Positions 22,025 to 34,188 are shown, counted from the stretch's first letter. The stretch is 64,000 nt of DNA from Melastoma dodecandrum (GCA_029817715.1 JARUPY010000474.1:682001-746000), one strand, 5' to 3'. Translations and numbers: made by a program. Notes: a model not told the origin generated them from the sequence alone.

Positions 22025-24627
22025 GTAATTAATGATAATAATTAGATGACAGAAGGCATACTGAGGTATCAAATTGTCCCTGTAAGTTAACCTTCAAATT
22101 AGGAGAAACTTGCGAGATCTAAGCGGCAGAAACTTGCAATCTCCCTTCCTGGCACATAATGCTAGCCGGAAGTTATTTTTGAATGCCAAGCATAGAAAAT
22201 CCTAGAAGGGTAATCGGGCTTGAATGTAAATAAGAGACAAATTAGCAATGTCTATACACAAATTAAAAGTATGATATGGACTTTAAATTATGCTATGGTG
22301 GTTTTGGTGAAAATATTTGAAACTAAATGAATTTTTTAAGCTAAACATAAAATACAACGACGTAATATAGAATAGAAAGGGCAAAGCGTAGAGAGGCCCA
22401 TTGAAGGGTAGCACATTGGGCGTAAAGAATGCCGGCCCATTTCCAGAATCGCGAGAAGGCCCAATCTCCTCCGAAAGAGTTGGACAGATAAACCCGGTTA
22501 ATCCTCGGATTATCAATGTTGTTTCCTTGGCGGACTTTAAAAGGGCGAATCATTATATTATCCAATTATTTGAATAAAACGATTCATTTGATTGTTCTCT
22601 GTTTTCCTGACCTCAACGTAGCTTTTCCATGTGCGAAGTCCTAACAACGTTTCATAATAAAACCGTGTCTTGGCTTGGCTGAACCTGCGAAATAAATTTC
22701 CCACTTCTTCTTCACATCCGGTTGACCATAAAAAGATAATGAACTTCGACCTTGGAACAAGGTGATGGGGCTGTAATGAGCCTCGTTAAACTCGTCCCAA
22801 TCCCTGGCAGTTTAGTTTGTCGGCTTGTAGGAAATGTTGCTATTAATAGACCCAATCTCGTTCACAGGAAAACCAACCTCCAGAAATATAAGAAGAAGGG
22901 GATACTACTACTACTAAATCAAGGCTTAATCGCAAGAAAAAAATGGCAAGCAACAGCGAGTCTGTCACTCTCTCCTTCCGAGTGCTCTTCACGCTCACGC
23001 TGGCGGTCGTCCTCGGAGCTTGCATGGCCGGGGGTGCTCGCTACAGCCGTATGCGATTGACTTCTCATTTGCTCGATTTTTTGTCTTATTTTCCTTTAAA
23101 TGGTATACGGTCAATGATATCGTGTTTTCTGGTCAATAAATATACAGTTGGAGAAATGGTTGAGGAGGACCCACAGGAGTTGCCGACGAACTGCGAGTCG
23201 GTGCATGTTGTGGTGGCTGGAGACACGTGTTTCGACATTGCTAGGCAGTTCAACTTGACGACGGCAGAGTTAGTTGCAATCAACCCTAACATCGTCTGCG
23301 AGAAGCTCATCCCTGGTCAATCGCTCTGTGTGGAGGCCAAGGCAGAAAACTAATTACCCAATGCCTACCATATATCCATCCTACCGCGCATCTTTTCATG
23401 TCATATCCGTCACGTTTTCAATAAGGGGGGTTGTTGCCTCCAAGTAGGAAAGCCCTTCAATTGCCAAGAGGAGTTTACTCCTCTGCTTCATCTTCTCATT
23501 TCTGTGTGTTTTAATCAACTTGGCAGTTGAATTAAGCTTTTATTTTCTCTTATGAGGTCTCTGCTTCTTTCACGACACCAAACTTTTGCCTAAATCCTTA
23601 ACTAATGGGATCGAGCATAATTTTAGGATGATGCGTTTTGTTTAATTTATTAAATTCCCAAAGTCAGTTTTCACTGGTTTAAAAAATAAATGTATTTAAG
23701 CAAATTTTAGATATATGAATGTGATTATAGCAAGTTTTCATTCTTACACTTCCTTTTTTTTTCCCTTACGTAAAGCTTGATTTTTATTAGGCGATTCTAA
23801 TAATGTGTGCTTTTGTATTATGTGATTCCAAAAATACGGATTTTATATGTACATAATTTTTTTTGTTCATAACAGTACTTCCATATCACAAAGTTAAATA
23901 ATGAAAGTATGCAAACCCGGATACTCTAATTATATACAATTATTTAGCTAGTAAAAATACTGATTCTATGGTGTCATATTGCATGTAACTGAGGGTTGGC
24001 GATTCCTAAGTACATTGAACTGCGTTGGCCCAATTTGTATCACCAATGGGGAAAAAATAAACTAAGAATAAAATTTAAAACATGATAATCTCTTTTTTTT
24101 TTTTTTGTTAATGTAGTTTTTTCAGGTTTGTAATCAACCCAAAAAACGTCACATTTGTAAGGAGGAAGCAAGTGTTGGCAAAAGGGAAATCTGCTTTCAC
24201 GTACGGTATCAAACTCCAAACAACTTTGCAAAAACATTCTCATATCTTGGCTGAACTTGAGGAATGAATTTCCCAAATCTCTCCACTACCGTTTAAAAAT
24301 AAAAGTTAAAAGTAATTCAGTTATACAAAAACAGTTGGAAACTGTTTAGATTGTCGGGCACTATTGTGCAAAAAGAAAAAAAATAAACAAACCGAGAGTT
24401 GAAATAAGCATTATATCTAATTGGGCATAGTTAACCTTGTTCTAACCAAGGATACGATTGGTGTAGTAATGACACTAGGAGGGGTTAATTAGCATTTTAG
24501 ATCTTTTTGAACTTTCTATGAATAATGAAACCCAGCTGCGAAAGGTTAGATTTCTGTAGGTTATAGACCCCTTGTTTACAGTAGATCCCGAACTGAATTG
24601 TTAAGGAGTGTAAGACTAGTTGAAATC
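22025..24627 (+). repeat. LysM tandem duplication, unit B
   Basis: About 2.6 kb that matches 25742-28308 almost base for base, with an offset of about 3.72 kb. It includes the upstream region, the LysM gene and the 3' flank. Differences are scattered substitutions and small indels plus one ~56-bp stretch near 23730-23785 that is absent from unit C. Confidence 0.92.
22943..23353 (+). CDS. Small secreted LysM-domain protein, copy B (two exons)
   Basis: Predicted exons are 22943-23048 and 23148-23353; the 99-nt intron (GTATGCG...ATACAG) gives a 103-residue protein. The N-terminus has a hydrophobic signal-peptide-like stretch (VLFTLTLAVVLGACMAGG, residues ~14-31). Exon 2 encodes one LysM domain (about residues 54-98) with the GDTCFDIARQFNL motif, AINPNIVC and GQSLCVEA. 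Four cysteines are placed as in plant small LysM proteins, which are extracellular and thought to bind N-acetylglucosamine polymers such as chitin. The intron is a multiple of three and lacks stops, so unspliced RNA would encode a 136-residue form. ATG at 22943 is chosen because it directly precedes the signal peptide. A TATTAATA about 105 bp upstream may be the TATA element. Confidence 0.85.
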   Translation: MASNSESVTLSFRVLFTLTLAVVLGACMAGGARYSRMRLTSHLLDFLSYFPLNGIRSMISCFLVNKYTVGEMVEEDPQELPTNCESVHVVVAGDTCFDIARQFNLTTAELVAINPNIVCEKLIPGQSLCVEAKAEN

Positions 24628-24700
24628 CCGAGGAGGTTGTGCAGAACCTTAACCAGAGAGATTCTTTAGTTACTCGCATGTCCCTTTTGTTAGAATAACC
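24628..24700 (-). repeat. Inverted fragment of the LysM tail block
   Basis: Reverse complement of the motif at 16393-16450 and 28840-28905 (GGGACATGCGAGTAACTAAAG..). It begins exactly where unit B stops matching unit C, so it marks an inversion breakpoint. Confidence 0.8.
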
Positions 24701-24717
24701 TTTGTTAAAATTCTTCA

Positions 24718-25125
24718 CAACCTCCAGTTCGACAACACCTATGTCGAAGGTTGGATTTCTCCACCGGCGGCTTCACAACCTCCTCAGCTCCTCACTAAGA
24801 CTTCTAACATGCGGTAGCTCTATGCAAGCACGTAGCAGCCCCACGCAAGCATGCAATGCCCCCATCCATCAATTCCACAACCTAATCGGCTCCTCTCAAA
24901 GACTTATACGCACACACTAGCAAGTCAGTGAAAAAATAATTGATGTCAGTGCCTCACTATGTTGCTCTGAACGCGGCCTTTCTCTTGCCTACTATCCGCT
25001 GGCCTCCTCACAACTTCTCTACCAAGCCCGCAGCGATCCTGGCACGCCACAGTGCAACCAAGTCTATCAAGCGTCACTCACTTTTAGCGCAGCATGCACC
25101 CAATATACCAACCTTCTGCATCTAA
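24718..25125 (+). repeat. Tail block copy between units B and C
   Basis: The first ~260 bp match 29080-29325 (GACAACACCTATGTCGAAGGTTGGATTTCTCC; GCAAGCACGTAGCAGCCCCACGC). It has short ORFs but no recognised protein. Confidence 0.75.
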
Positions 25126-25741
25126 TTGCATGTACCACAAAACAAAACAAAACAATCACAAATCTTCCAATATGGCTCTCGCAGTCTCTAGAACACTATT
25201 CACTCCTTTTTTAACTGATAAGAAATCTTACTTTATAGAATTACAGTGCACATTTACTTAAAGCAAAACTGATGATGCAAGACAAAGGAACACTTTGTCA
25301 TTGAAATATTATTTTTTATCATTATGAGAGTGCTCCAAATCAATTGTGTTAACAATCCAGGAGAAAGGGCAAGTAGAAGATTATGAGAGATAAGCTTCGT
25401 AAGGCTAGTACATGAAATTCATAGATATAGTCTTACATAAATAACCGAGAAACCTTCTGTATACAGACACGTGTGGGATGCATCCATATTCAAATGGCTT
25501 GTTTTACCATGATTCATATTGAATAGGGATGTGATTAAGTGCAAGAGAGAAACTTGATTGATCGTTGAACATCCTAAATCAATTTGCAGAACCTTGCATG
25601 TATACTTTCCATAGATAGAGTGATTTGTTTAGAGAATTTATCAACTCTTTTGGAAGTAAATCACCAATAGAAGGATTTTGAATCAGTTTAATTTACGTAT
25701 TATATCAAATGAATATGTTTAATTAATCAGATGACAATTAA
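25126..25741. other. Unassigned spacer between LysM units
   Basis: AT-rich; I see no gene and no match to the other units. Confidence 0.4.
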
Positions 25742-28308
25742 GTAATTAATGGTAATAATTAGATGACAGAAGGCCTACTGAGGTATCAAATTGTCCATGT
25801 AAGTTAACCTTCAAAGTAGTAGAAACTTGCGAGATCTACATGGCAGAACCTTGTAATCTCCCTTCCTCGCACATAATGCTAGGCGGAAGTTATTTTTGAG
25901 TGCCAAGCATAGAAAATCTTAGAAGGGTAATCGGGCTTGAATATAAATAAGAGACAAATTAGCAATGTGTATACATAAATTAAAAGTATGACATGGACTT
26001 TAAATTATGTTAGGTGGTTTTGGTGAAAATATTTGAAACTAAATGAATTTTTTAAGCTAAACATAAAATACAACGACGTAATATAGAATAGAATAGAAAG
26101 GGCAAAGCATAGAGAGGCCCATTGAAGGGTAGCCCATTGGGCGTAAAGAATGCCGGCCCATTTCCAGAATCTCGAGAAGGCCCAATCTCCTCCGAAAGAG
26201 TTGGACAGATAAACCCGGTTAATCCTCGGATTATCAATGTTGTTTCCTTGGCGGACTTTAAAAGAGCGAATCATTATATTATCCAATTATTTGAATAAAA
26301 CGATTCATTTGATTGTTCTCTTTTTTCAAGACCTCAACGTAGCTTTTCCATGTGCGAAGTCCTAACAACGTTTCATAATAAAACCGTGTCTTGGCTTGGC
26401 TGAACCTGCGAAATAAATTTCCCACTTCTTCTTCACATCCGGTTGACCATAAAAAGATAATGAACTTCGACCTTGGAACAAGGTGATGGGGCTGTAATGA
26501 GCCTCGTTAAACTCGTCCCAATCCCTGGCAGTTTAGTTTGTCGGCTTGTAGGAAATGTTGCTATTAATAGACCCAATCTCGTTCACAGGAAAACCAACCT
26601 CCAGAAATATAAGAAGAAGGGGATACTACTACTACTAAATCAAGGCTTAATCGCAAGAAAAAAATGGCAAGCAACAGCGAGTCTGTCACTCTCTCCTTCC
26701 GAGTGCTCTTCACGCTCACGCTGGCGGTCGTCCTCGGAGCTTGCATGGCCGGGGGTGCTCGCTACAGCCGTATGCGATTGACTTCTCATTTGCTCGATTT
26801 TTTGTCTTATTTTCCTTTAAATGGTATACGGTCAATGATATCGTGTTTTCTGGTCAATAAATATACAGTTGGAGAAATGGTTGAGGAGGACCCACAGGAG
26901 TTGCCGACGAACTGCGAGTCGGTGCATGTTGTGGTGGCTGGAGACACGTGTTTCGACATTGCTAGGCAGTTCAACTTGACGACGGCAGAGTTAGTTGCAA
27001 TCAACCCTAACATCGTCTGCGAGAAGCTCATCCCTGGTCAATCGCTCTGTGTGGAGGCCAAGGCAGAAAACTAATTACCCAATGCCTACCATATATCCAT
27101 CCTACCGCGCATCTTTTCATGTCATATCCGTCACGTTTTCAATAAGGGGGTTTGTTGCCTCCAAGTAGGAAAGCCCTGCAATTACCAAGAGGAGTTTACT
27201 CCTCTGCTTCATCTTCTCATTTCTCTGTGTGTTTTAATCAACTTGGCAGTTGAATTAAGCTTTTATTTTCTCTTATGAGGTCTCTGCTTCTTTCACGACA
27301 CCAAACTTTTGCCTAAATCCTTAACTAATGGGATCGAGCATAATTTTAGGATGATGCGTTTTGTTTAATTTATTAAATTCCCAAAGTCAGTTTTCACTGG
27401 TTTAAAAAATAAAAGTATTTAAGCAAATTTTAGATATATGAATGTGATTTTTATTAGGCGATTCTAATAATGTGTGCTTTTGTATAATGTGATTCTAAAA
27501 TACGGATTTTATATGTACATAATTTTTTTTGTTCATAACAGTACTTCCATATCACAAAGTTAAATAATGAAAGTATGCAAACCCGGTTACTCTAATTATA
27601 TACAATTAGTTAGCTAGCAAAAATACTGATTCTATGGTGTCAAATTGCATGTAACTGCGGGTTGGCGATTCCTAAGTACATTGAACTGCGTTGGCCCAAT
27701 TTGTACTCTTGTCGTTAATTGTATCACCAATGGGAAAAAAAATAAACTAAGACTAATATTTAAGACATGATAATCTCTTTTTCTTTTTGTTAATATAATT
27801 TTTTCAGGTTTGTAATCAACCCAAAAAACGTCACATTTGTAAGGAGGAAGCAAGTGTTGGCAAAAGGGAAATCTGCTTTCACGTACGGTATCAAACTCCA
27901 AACAACTTTGCAAAAACATTCTCATATCTTGGCTGAACTTGAGGAATGAATTTCCCAAATCTCTCCACTGCCGTTTAAAAATAAAACTTAAAAGTAATTC
28001 AGTTATACCAAAACAGTTGGAAACTGTTTAGATTGTCAGGTACTATTGTGCAAAAAGAAAAAAATAAACAAACCGAGAGTTGAAATAAGCATTATATCTA
28101 ATTGGGCATAGTTAACCTTGTTCTAACCAAGGATACGATTGGTGTAATAATGACACTAGGAGGGGGTAATTAGCATTTTAGCTCTTTTTGGACTTTCTAT
28201 GACTAATGAAACCTAGGTGCGGAAGGTTAGATTTCTGTAGGTTATAGAACACTTGTTTACAGTAGATCCCGAACTAAATTGTCAAGGAGTGTAAGACTAG
28301 TTGAAATC
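25742..28308 (+). repeat. LysM tandem duplication, unit C
   Basis: Near-identical partner of 22025-24627, in direct orientation. Past 28308 it continues into the long tail block that unit B has lost. Confidence 0.92.
26664..27074 (+). CDS. Small secreted LysM-domain protein, copy C (two exons)
   Basis: Exons are 26664-26769 and 26869-27074. The encoded protein is identical to that of the gene at 22943, including the signal-peptide-like start, the single LysM domain with GDTC and INPN motifs, and the four cysteines. The promoter side (about 900 bp) and 3' UTR are also nearly identical, so both copies probably have similar expression. The same 99-nt, stop-free, phase-preserving intron is present. 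Because both copies keep open frames, I take both as functional; identity through recent duplication or gene conversion is equally possible. Confidence 0.85.
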   Translation: MASNSESVTLSFRVLFTLTLAVVLGACMAGGARYSRMRLTSHLLDFLSYFPLNGIRSMISCFLVNKYTVGEMVEEDPQELPTNCESVHVVVAGDTCFDIARQFNLTTAELVAINPNIVCEKLIPGQSLCVEAKAEN

Positions 28309-29325
28309 TGATCTATAATGCTACTATGCAGCCCTAAAAAAGGTTTATGCAGTTGCCGAAAGTTGATATAGAATCTTGACGTTTCTACTATCAAGTCTCT
28401 AATAATTTGATTGTCCTAAAACTCTACTATAAGATCTAAAAGATAATTGTAGTGTTTACATAACCTTATAGGTTTATGTACTAGCAGAAGATTATTTGCG
28501 AGAGCTAGATCAATGAGAGCAACACCAGAACTTAAGAGGTTGGTTTAGCGATAGAGGTTTGGTGCAAGACCTTTGGAGTCTCTGCTCAAATGTAGCATTT
28601 GGTCTGTTCCTTTTTTTGTTAAAAGTTTATGCGGATTGATTGGTTAGAGAAATGTCGGTATAAAAAGTAAATGCAACGGAAAAAAATTATAATGGTTCGA
28701 CAATAGTCTACCACCATTTTTCACCCTTATAGGATGATATTCACTATAGAATACATATAAGAATTACAAAGCTGTCAGAAAGAACCAAGAGACTTATACG
28801 GAGGGCATTGTAGATTGCCCTTTTGCTTCTCTACAAAGGGTATTCTAACAAAAGGGACATGCGAGTAACTAAAGAATCTCTCTGATTAAGGTTCTACACG
28901 ACCAATAGTTGACTAACTCTTCTTTCCATGTGGTTTTGGGATTCTTCACTACGAACGGTGACTAACTCCACATTGAGGTTCTGCATGGCGAATAATGACT
29001 AACTCTTGAAGGTCCATCTGGTTGGGTTTATGCAACAACATGGCAACTCCACGGAAGCGTGTATCGGCCCTACCCAAGCGGACAACACCTATGTCGAAGG
29101 TTGGATTTCTCCTCCGGCGGCTCCACAACCTACTTGGCTCCTCACCAAGACTTCTAACATGCGGTAGCTCTACGCAAGCACGTAGCAGCCCCACGCAAGC
29201 ATGCAATGCCCCCATCCATCGATTCCACAACCTAATCGGCTCCTCTCAAAGACTTATGTGCACACACTAGCAAGTCAGCGAAAAAATAATTGATGTCAAT
29301 GCCTCACTATGTTGCTCTGAACGCG
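28309..29325 (+). repeat. Tail block of unit C, containing the uninterrupted LTR target
   Basis: Homologous to 15840-16501 joined to 21803-22020. CACTA at 28947-28951 marks the site that is occupied in unit A. The end (29090-29325) matches 24718-24975. Non-coding. Confidence 0.85.
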
Positions 29326-30150
29326 GCAATGAAACCCAGCAGCGGAATGTTAGATTTATGTAGGTTATAGAACCCTTGTTTACAGTAGATCCCGAAGTGA
29401 ATTGTTAAGGAAGGTAAGACTAGTCGAGGTCTGATCTATAATGCTACTATACAGCTCTGAAAAAGTTTCTGCAGTTGCCGAAAGTTGATATAGGATATTG
29501 ACGTTTCTACTATCAAGTCTCTAATAATTTGATTGTCCTAAGCATAATCAGGAACTCTAAGATCTGAAAGATAATTGTAGTGTTTACATAACCTTATAGG
29601 TTTCTCTACTAGCAGGAGATTATTTGCGAGAGCTAGATCAATGAGAGCAAGTCCAGAACTTAAGAGGTTGGTTTAGCGATAGAAGTTTGGTGCAAGACCT
29701 TTGGAGTCTCTGCCCATATGTAGCAGTGAGTTTGGTAATTTGCTTTTTTTGTTAAAAGTTTATGCGGATTGATTGGTTAGAGAAACGTTGGTATAGAAAG
29801 TAAATGCGACAGAAAAATTTTATAGTGGTTCGATAATAGCCTACCTCCATTTTTCACTCTTATAGGATGATATTCACTATAGAACACTTGTAATAATTAC
29901 AAGGCTGTCAGAAAGAACCAAGTACATTGGGAATTCCTAAGTACATTGAACTGTGTTGGCCCAATTTGTACTCTTGTCGTAAATTGAATGTCCAATAGGA
30001 AAAAAATAAACTAAGAGTAAACTTTAAAACATGATAAGCTCTTTTTTTGTTGATTTCATTTTTTCTGGTTGTAATCAACCCAAACAACATCACATTTGTA
30101 AGGAGGAAGCAAGTGTTGGCAAAAGGGAAATTTTTTTTTTCATTTATAAT
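29326..30150 (+). repeat. Rearranged partial unit D of the LysM repeat
   Basis: 29326-29925 repeats the tail block from AATGAAACCCAGCAGCGG onward (compare 15745-16360). From about 29926 it switches to sequence that lies upstream of the tail in unit C (compare 27665-27865, GTACATTGAACTG.GTTGGCCC). The order is therefore shuffled and no LysM exon is included. Confidence 0.75.
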
Positions 30151-30656
30151 CCGGAAATCCAAGAGACAAATAACATTCTCCAAGAGTCTACAGAGTTGGA
30201 AAATGGTTGTAAAGTATAAAAGGGGATTTTCTAATTCAGACCGTGAGGAAATATTTTTTCGTGTGTGATATACATCGCCACTTCTCCAAACCTTCCCTTC
30301 TTCGAATCCTGATTTCAACATTCTTGTGCTGAAATGCCAAGATTTACAATGCAAATATCTACTTTGTTTCATATGTTACCGATTCTTCTTAAATAAGGTA
30401 TTGTTCAAACAAATGTTGTCAACTAACATTTCAATTTTTTTTTTATATTCTGATGTGTTAATTCTGCTTCCACCTTAATTAAACATCTTAATAGAATTCC
30501 ATTAGTCAAAGCATAAGGCTTCTTAAACGAGGATTATTTATTAAAAAAAAAAACAAAATGGGCAGTAAATAGAGATTCGTTCCCATTAGAAAGCATGCTT
30601 AAACTAATATAAAGCAGGAGTACGGAACACGTGAATCGTCCACGCCTCCCTGTAAG

Positions 30657-31370
30657 TTGGTTGTTCTCCTCTCATTGTTGTTCTCTTATTCACAAGCCAG
30701 AACCCTCTCAGCAGTATTCAGTCATCCCAACACGACCCCTCTTGGATTGAATATATCATGTGCATGCCTTAAATACATTAATTTGCTACGCCAAAACATG
30801 ATTGAAATAAATGGAGTGCCCAAGACTTCCAAGGAGTCTGACGGTGGCATATTGCATGCGGCTCCTTGTAAAACATATAAGTTTGTAGACTTGTGCCACA
30901 ACACGATTCAGGAGTTCAAAACTTGGTCACGAAGGTGTTTGTCGTTATCAACCCTGTGATCAGTAAAATCTCGAGGTCGAAATCAGATCGGAAACAACGT
31001 ACAAATTGTCGTATAAAATTGCCACTAACTTATCGTCCAGACCGAAATTTAGTAGAACTTCAAGCTATATGTTACTGAAGTCGTTGGGTGATTTATTGGG
31101 TTGGGTTTACGGCCCAATTGTAACCCGATATGTCTTTGGTGGGCTTAGTTTTAAGACTCATTTATCCCGGCGGGGCTCCGTTTATGGATTTGTGTTGATA
31201 GCCCAAATAAGAAACTTGTTGGATCGAAGGCCCAAAATTAGACTCAATAACATGACTTGGGCCAAATATATTATAGACAAGATTTTTATGTCTACAAACC
31301 CTAACATCTTTTGTCACAAACTCTTCAATGATCAATGGCTCTATTTCATGAAGGCAAGGCAAAGTGATAC
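30657..31370 (+). pseudogene. Possible degenerate LysM gene
   Basis: A hydrophobic stretch (VVLLSLLFSYSQA, 30660-30698) is followed at about 30865-30960 by C-K-T-Y-K-F-V...L-C-H-N and, after a frame change, VFVVINPVIS. This recalls the LysM C..Y.V..GDTC...INPN pattern with the GD lost. A second remnant near 31291-31365 reads STNPNIFCHKLFNDQW, resembling the C-terminal half of a LysM domain. Frames are broken and no ATG precedes the hydrophobic stretch. Position next to the LysM cluster supports relationship, but resemblance is weak and chance similarity is possible. Confidence 0.35.
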
Positions 31371-31380
31371 TGCTGGGTAA

Positions 31381-32505
31381 CTTTCCCTTAATAATAAGAC
31401 CAACCCGACATCAAATACAAACAAACCAAATAAATTTACATCAAAATATAGATTAATTTGATCAATGCGTTCAATAAATAACAAAAAGTTACTCCTGTGC
31501 GATGGCCTTGGGAGAATCGATGAGTACGGAATTCGTGACACCTTCTTCGAGTAGGGAGAATGTGAACGAGATCCCTCCTTGCCAAAAAGAAAATGATGTA
31601 TGGTTATCGAAGAGGGTTCTCCTTTTTTAGTTCTAAATCATAGACCGAGGACCGAACAAATTGAAATACATTCCGAAAAACGAGTCAGGCGGACAAGAGG
31701 ATGTTTGACGACCCCTAAACGCAACCATTTGGGAGGGATTTTAGATTGTGTTTGGGGTCATGAATTCGGTCACCTATCAGACAGTTTCTAGTTGGAGAGA
31801 CGTTTTGTCACATGACATGAAAACGTAAACAAACCAAAAGAAAAACGACCCAAAATTCTCACCAAACTTTTCGGGACGACTTGAGCCTCATCAAAGCGAA
31901 ACATGTAATCTTCGTCGTAGAATATTCTCGACTCGGGGGAGTTTATTCTCCTTAAACTAATTCTTACTATAAAAAGTGAATATGAAATGCCACTTGTCAA
32001 TCCAGTCTTATATAGTGAGTTGATAGTACGAAAACAGTATCAAACTCGTCTAAAAAATTATACAATCGAGTCGAGTAGATTTGGTCATCGAATACACGGT
32101 TAGGGCAGCCCGCCTACTGTAATTTGTTTTGTCCATAGATTAACGCCTACGTCACCCGGTCATCCATCAACTGGTACAATGTCTAAACTATACAAGTAAT
32201 AAGATTAATACGTTGACGTGGAAATCGACATTAAAGAATTTTTCTTACAAAAAAATCGTTAACCAAACCCCCTCTCCCCCCAAATCGATGGATGTATAGA
32301 AATTATGTGGATATTCAGTCGTGATTGCGAAGGAGGCGACGGTGTCGATGAGTTGGCATTTTACACGTGTACCCGGGGGGGTGGGGGGGGGGGCGTTTGT
32401 GGATCCGAGCCTTTTTACTTCTTTAACCCCACCAATTTCAATATGGTCTGAAAGGATTGCGCAGGGTTCTCTTGGTAGGTTCTCCCCATTTACGTATTAT
32501 AAGAA
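31381..32505. other. No gene seen
   Basis: No recognisable protein or repeat family. A G-rich run (about 32374-32394, GGGGGGGTGGGGGGGGGGG) stands out. Confidence 0.4.
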
Positions 32506-33558
32506 AAATTATCGATATTTAGCCCCAACTATTCACCAACTTTACGTTTTGTCATATCGTTTAAAAAATTTTTGAATTTGGCCTTATTTCAATTTTACTT
32601 TTCGATTTGGCCTTATTCGTAACGGACGTTAGGAGGAGCCGACGTGTCACTAACGTCTGTAATATTATGTCTACGTAGTCTTCTGACGTGTATAAATTAT
32701 GCCTACATGATCTATAACATTCCCGTCGTTTCCTCCACGCCACCACACCCACTCCCCGCTCCTCCCCCTGCCTCCACACCCACTCCCGCCCCCTCCCCCC
32801 TGCCCCCACACCCACGGCCCCCCCTCCCCCTCGCCCCCACACCCACTCCCCGCCCCCCTGCACCCACTCCCTCCCCCTCCCCCGACCCCCCCTCTCCGGA
32901 CCACCCTGCACCCACTCCATCCCCCTCTCCCCTGCCCTCACACCCACTCCCTTCCCCTCTCCCAGCCCCTGGCCCCCTGCACCCACTCCCTCCCCCTCCC
33001 TCTCTGCGAATCCCTTTTTCCCCTCTTCTCCCTCCCCATTTGGGAATCCCCTCCCTCTCTTCCCCCTTCGAAATCTCCAATCCCCTCGTCTCTCTCGCTC
33101 CCCATTTCCGAATCCCCCTCATCCCTACCCTTCGTCTCCCTCCCTCTCCTCGTCTCCCCCTCTTCCCTTGTCCCTTTTTCCCCTTTCTTCCCGAGATGGT
33201 GAAGGAAGAACCATCCAACGAAATGCGCACATGTAGGTGGTCAGCCACAAGAAAGAGGCAGAGGGGGAATGGTGGGGGAGGAGGGAGTGGAAGAGGGGAG
33301 ACGTCCCCTTGTGGTGTCTGGGGTAAAAAGAAATGTTTATTTTATTAATTATTGTCCACGTAGGTAAAAAAATATTATATTAGGATCCACGTAGGAAGAG
33401 AAAAAGGGACGTTAGTGACACGTCGGCTCCTCCTAACGTCCGTTACGAATAAGGCCAAATCGAAAAGTAAAATTGAAATAAGGTCAAATTCAAAAATTTT
33501 TAAACGATATGACAAAACGTAAAGTTGGCCAATAGTTGAGGCTAAATATCGATAATTT
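32506..33558. mobile_element. TIR element with ~150-bp inverted repeats and C-rich core
   Basis: The left repeat 32506-32657 and right repeat 33408-33558 are near-perfect inverted copies; the inner edge reads GACGTTAGTGACACGTCGGC on the right and its complement on the left. Between them lie ~750 bp, of which 32720-33190 is almost pure C/T with repeated CACCCACTCCC-type units. There is no transposase. Long TIRs without coding capacity fit a non-autonomous Mutator-like or other TIR element. I could not find a clear target duplication, so the outer ends are approximate. The long proline-rich ORF in the core is a by-product of the C-rich sequence. Confidence 0.75.
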
Positions 33559-34188
33559 GCCTAAATCTTTTAGCCTCGCAAGTAAGGCACGCCAAACGAG
33601 ACGATTAGTCATCTCTATATTTGTCAGTATGTTTTGTCTTCGTTTCGTTTGCTACTCTTAATTCTTTTCGTAATTAGCAACTTCTTTTAACATTAACTCA
33701 CGGTTTTTCCATTAACCATCCGGATATCAGGCGACGCTTTTGTTTGATTATATAAAGTTTTCTGGGTTTTCCGGCGGAGAAAGTAAACGGTTTCTTCCAA
33801 GAATAACCCAAAAAATAAAAGAGTATATATCGGCATCCCCCTCGCACACGCTTTCGCACTCTTCTCACTGACAAAGTCAAAAGGGTAAAAAAATAGATAA
33901 ATGAATAACAAGAAGAAAGAAACGCTGAGGACGTCCGCTGACATCTTGTCAAATGGGACATCAAAATGAACGACGCCTCCCCTAAAGGATGTAAGTAATA
34001 TCTTCTTCTATGATTATTGGTCGTTGCATATTATAATGTGACGTTATTGATGCAAAGCACGGAATGTGACGTTATTGACTCGAAGAGGGTCGTCGATGTA
34101 AAATGTAAGAAATGGGAAATGGGAATGGGGGGAAAGATGGGTGGTTGGGGAGGGGGGGCGACACCCCATAATTATGGATGACCTAACT
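33559..34188. other. Upstream region of the HHP gene
   Basis: No coding sequence recognised; AT-rich, then G-rich near 34110-34165. Confidence 0.4.

Noticed and set aside
22752..23060. 102-codon ORF overlapping the LysM start
   Set aside because: Duplicated with the unit and out of frame with the LysM gene; no family resemblance.
32644..33348. 234-codon proline-rich ORF
   Set aside because: It comes from the C-rich core and spans the TIR-element interior; low complexity, and the opposite strand has equally long Gly/Arg-rich frames.
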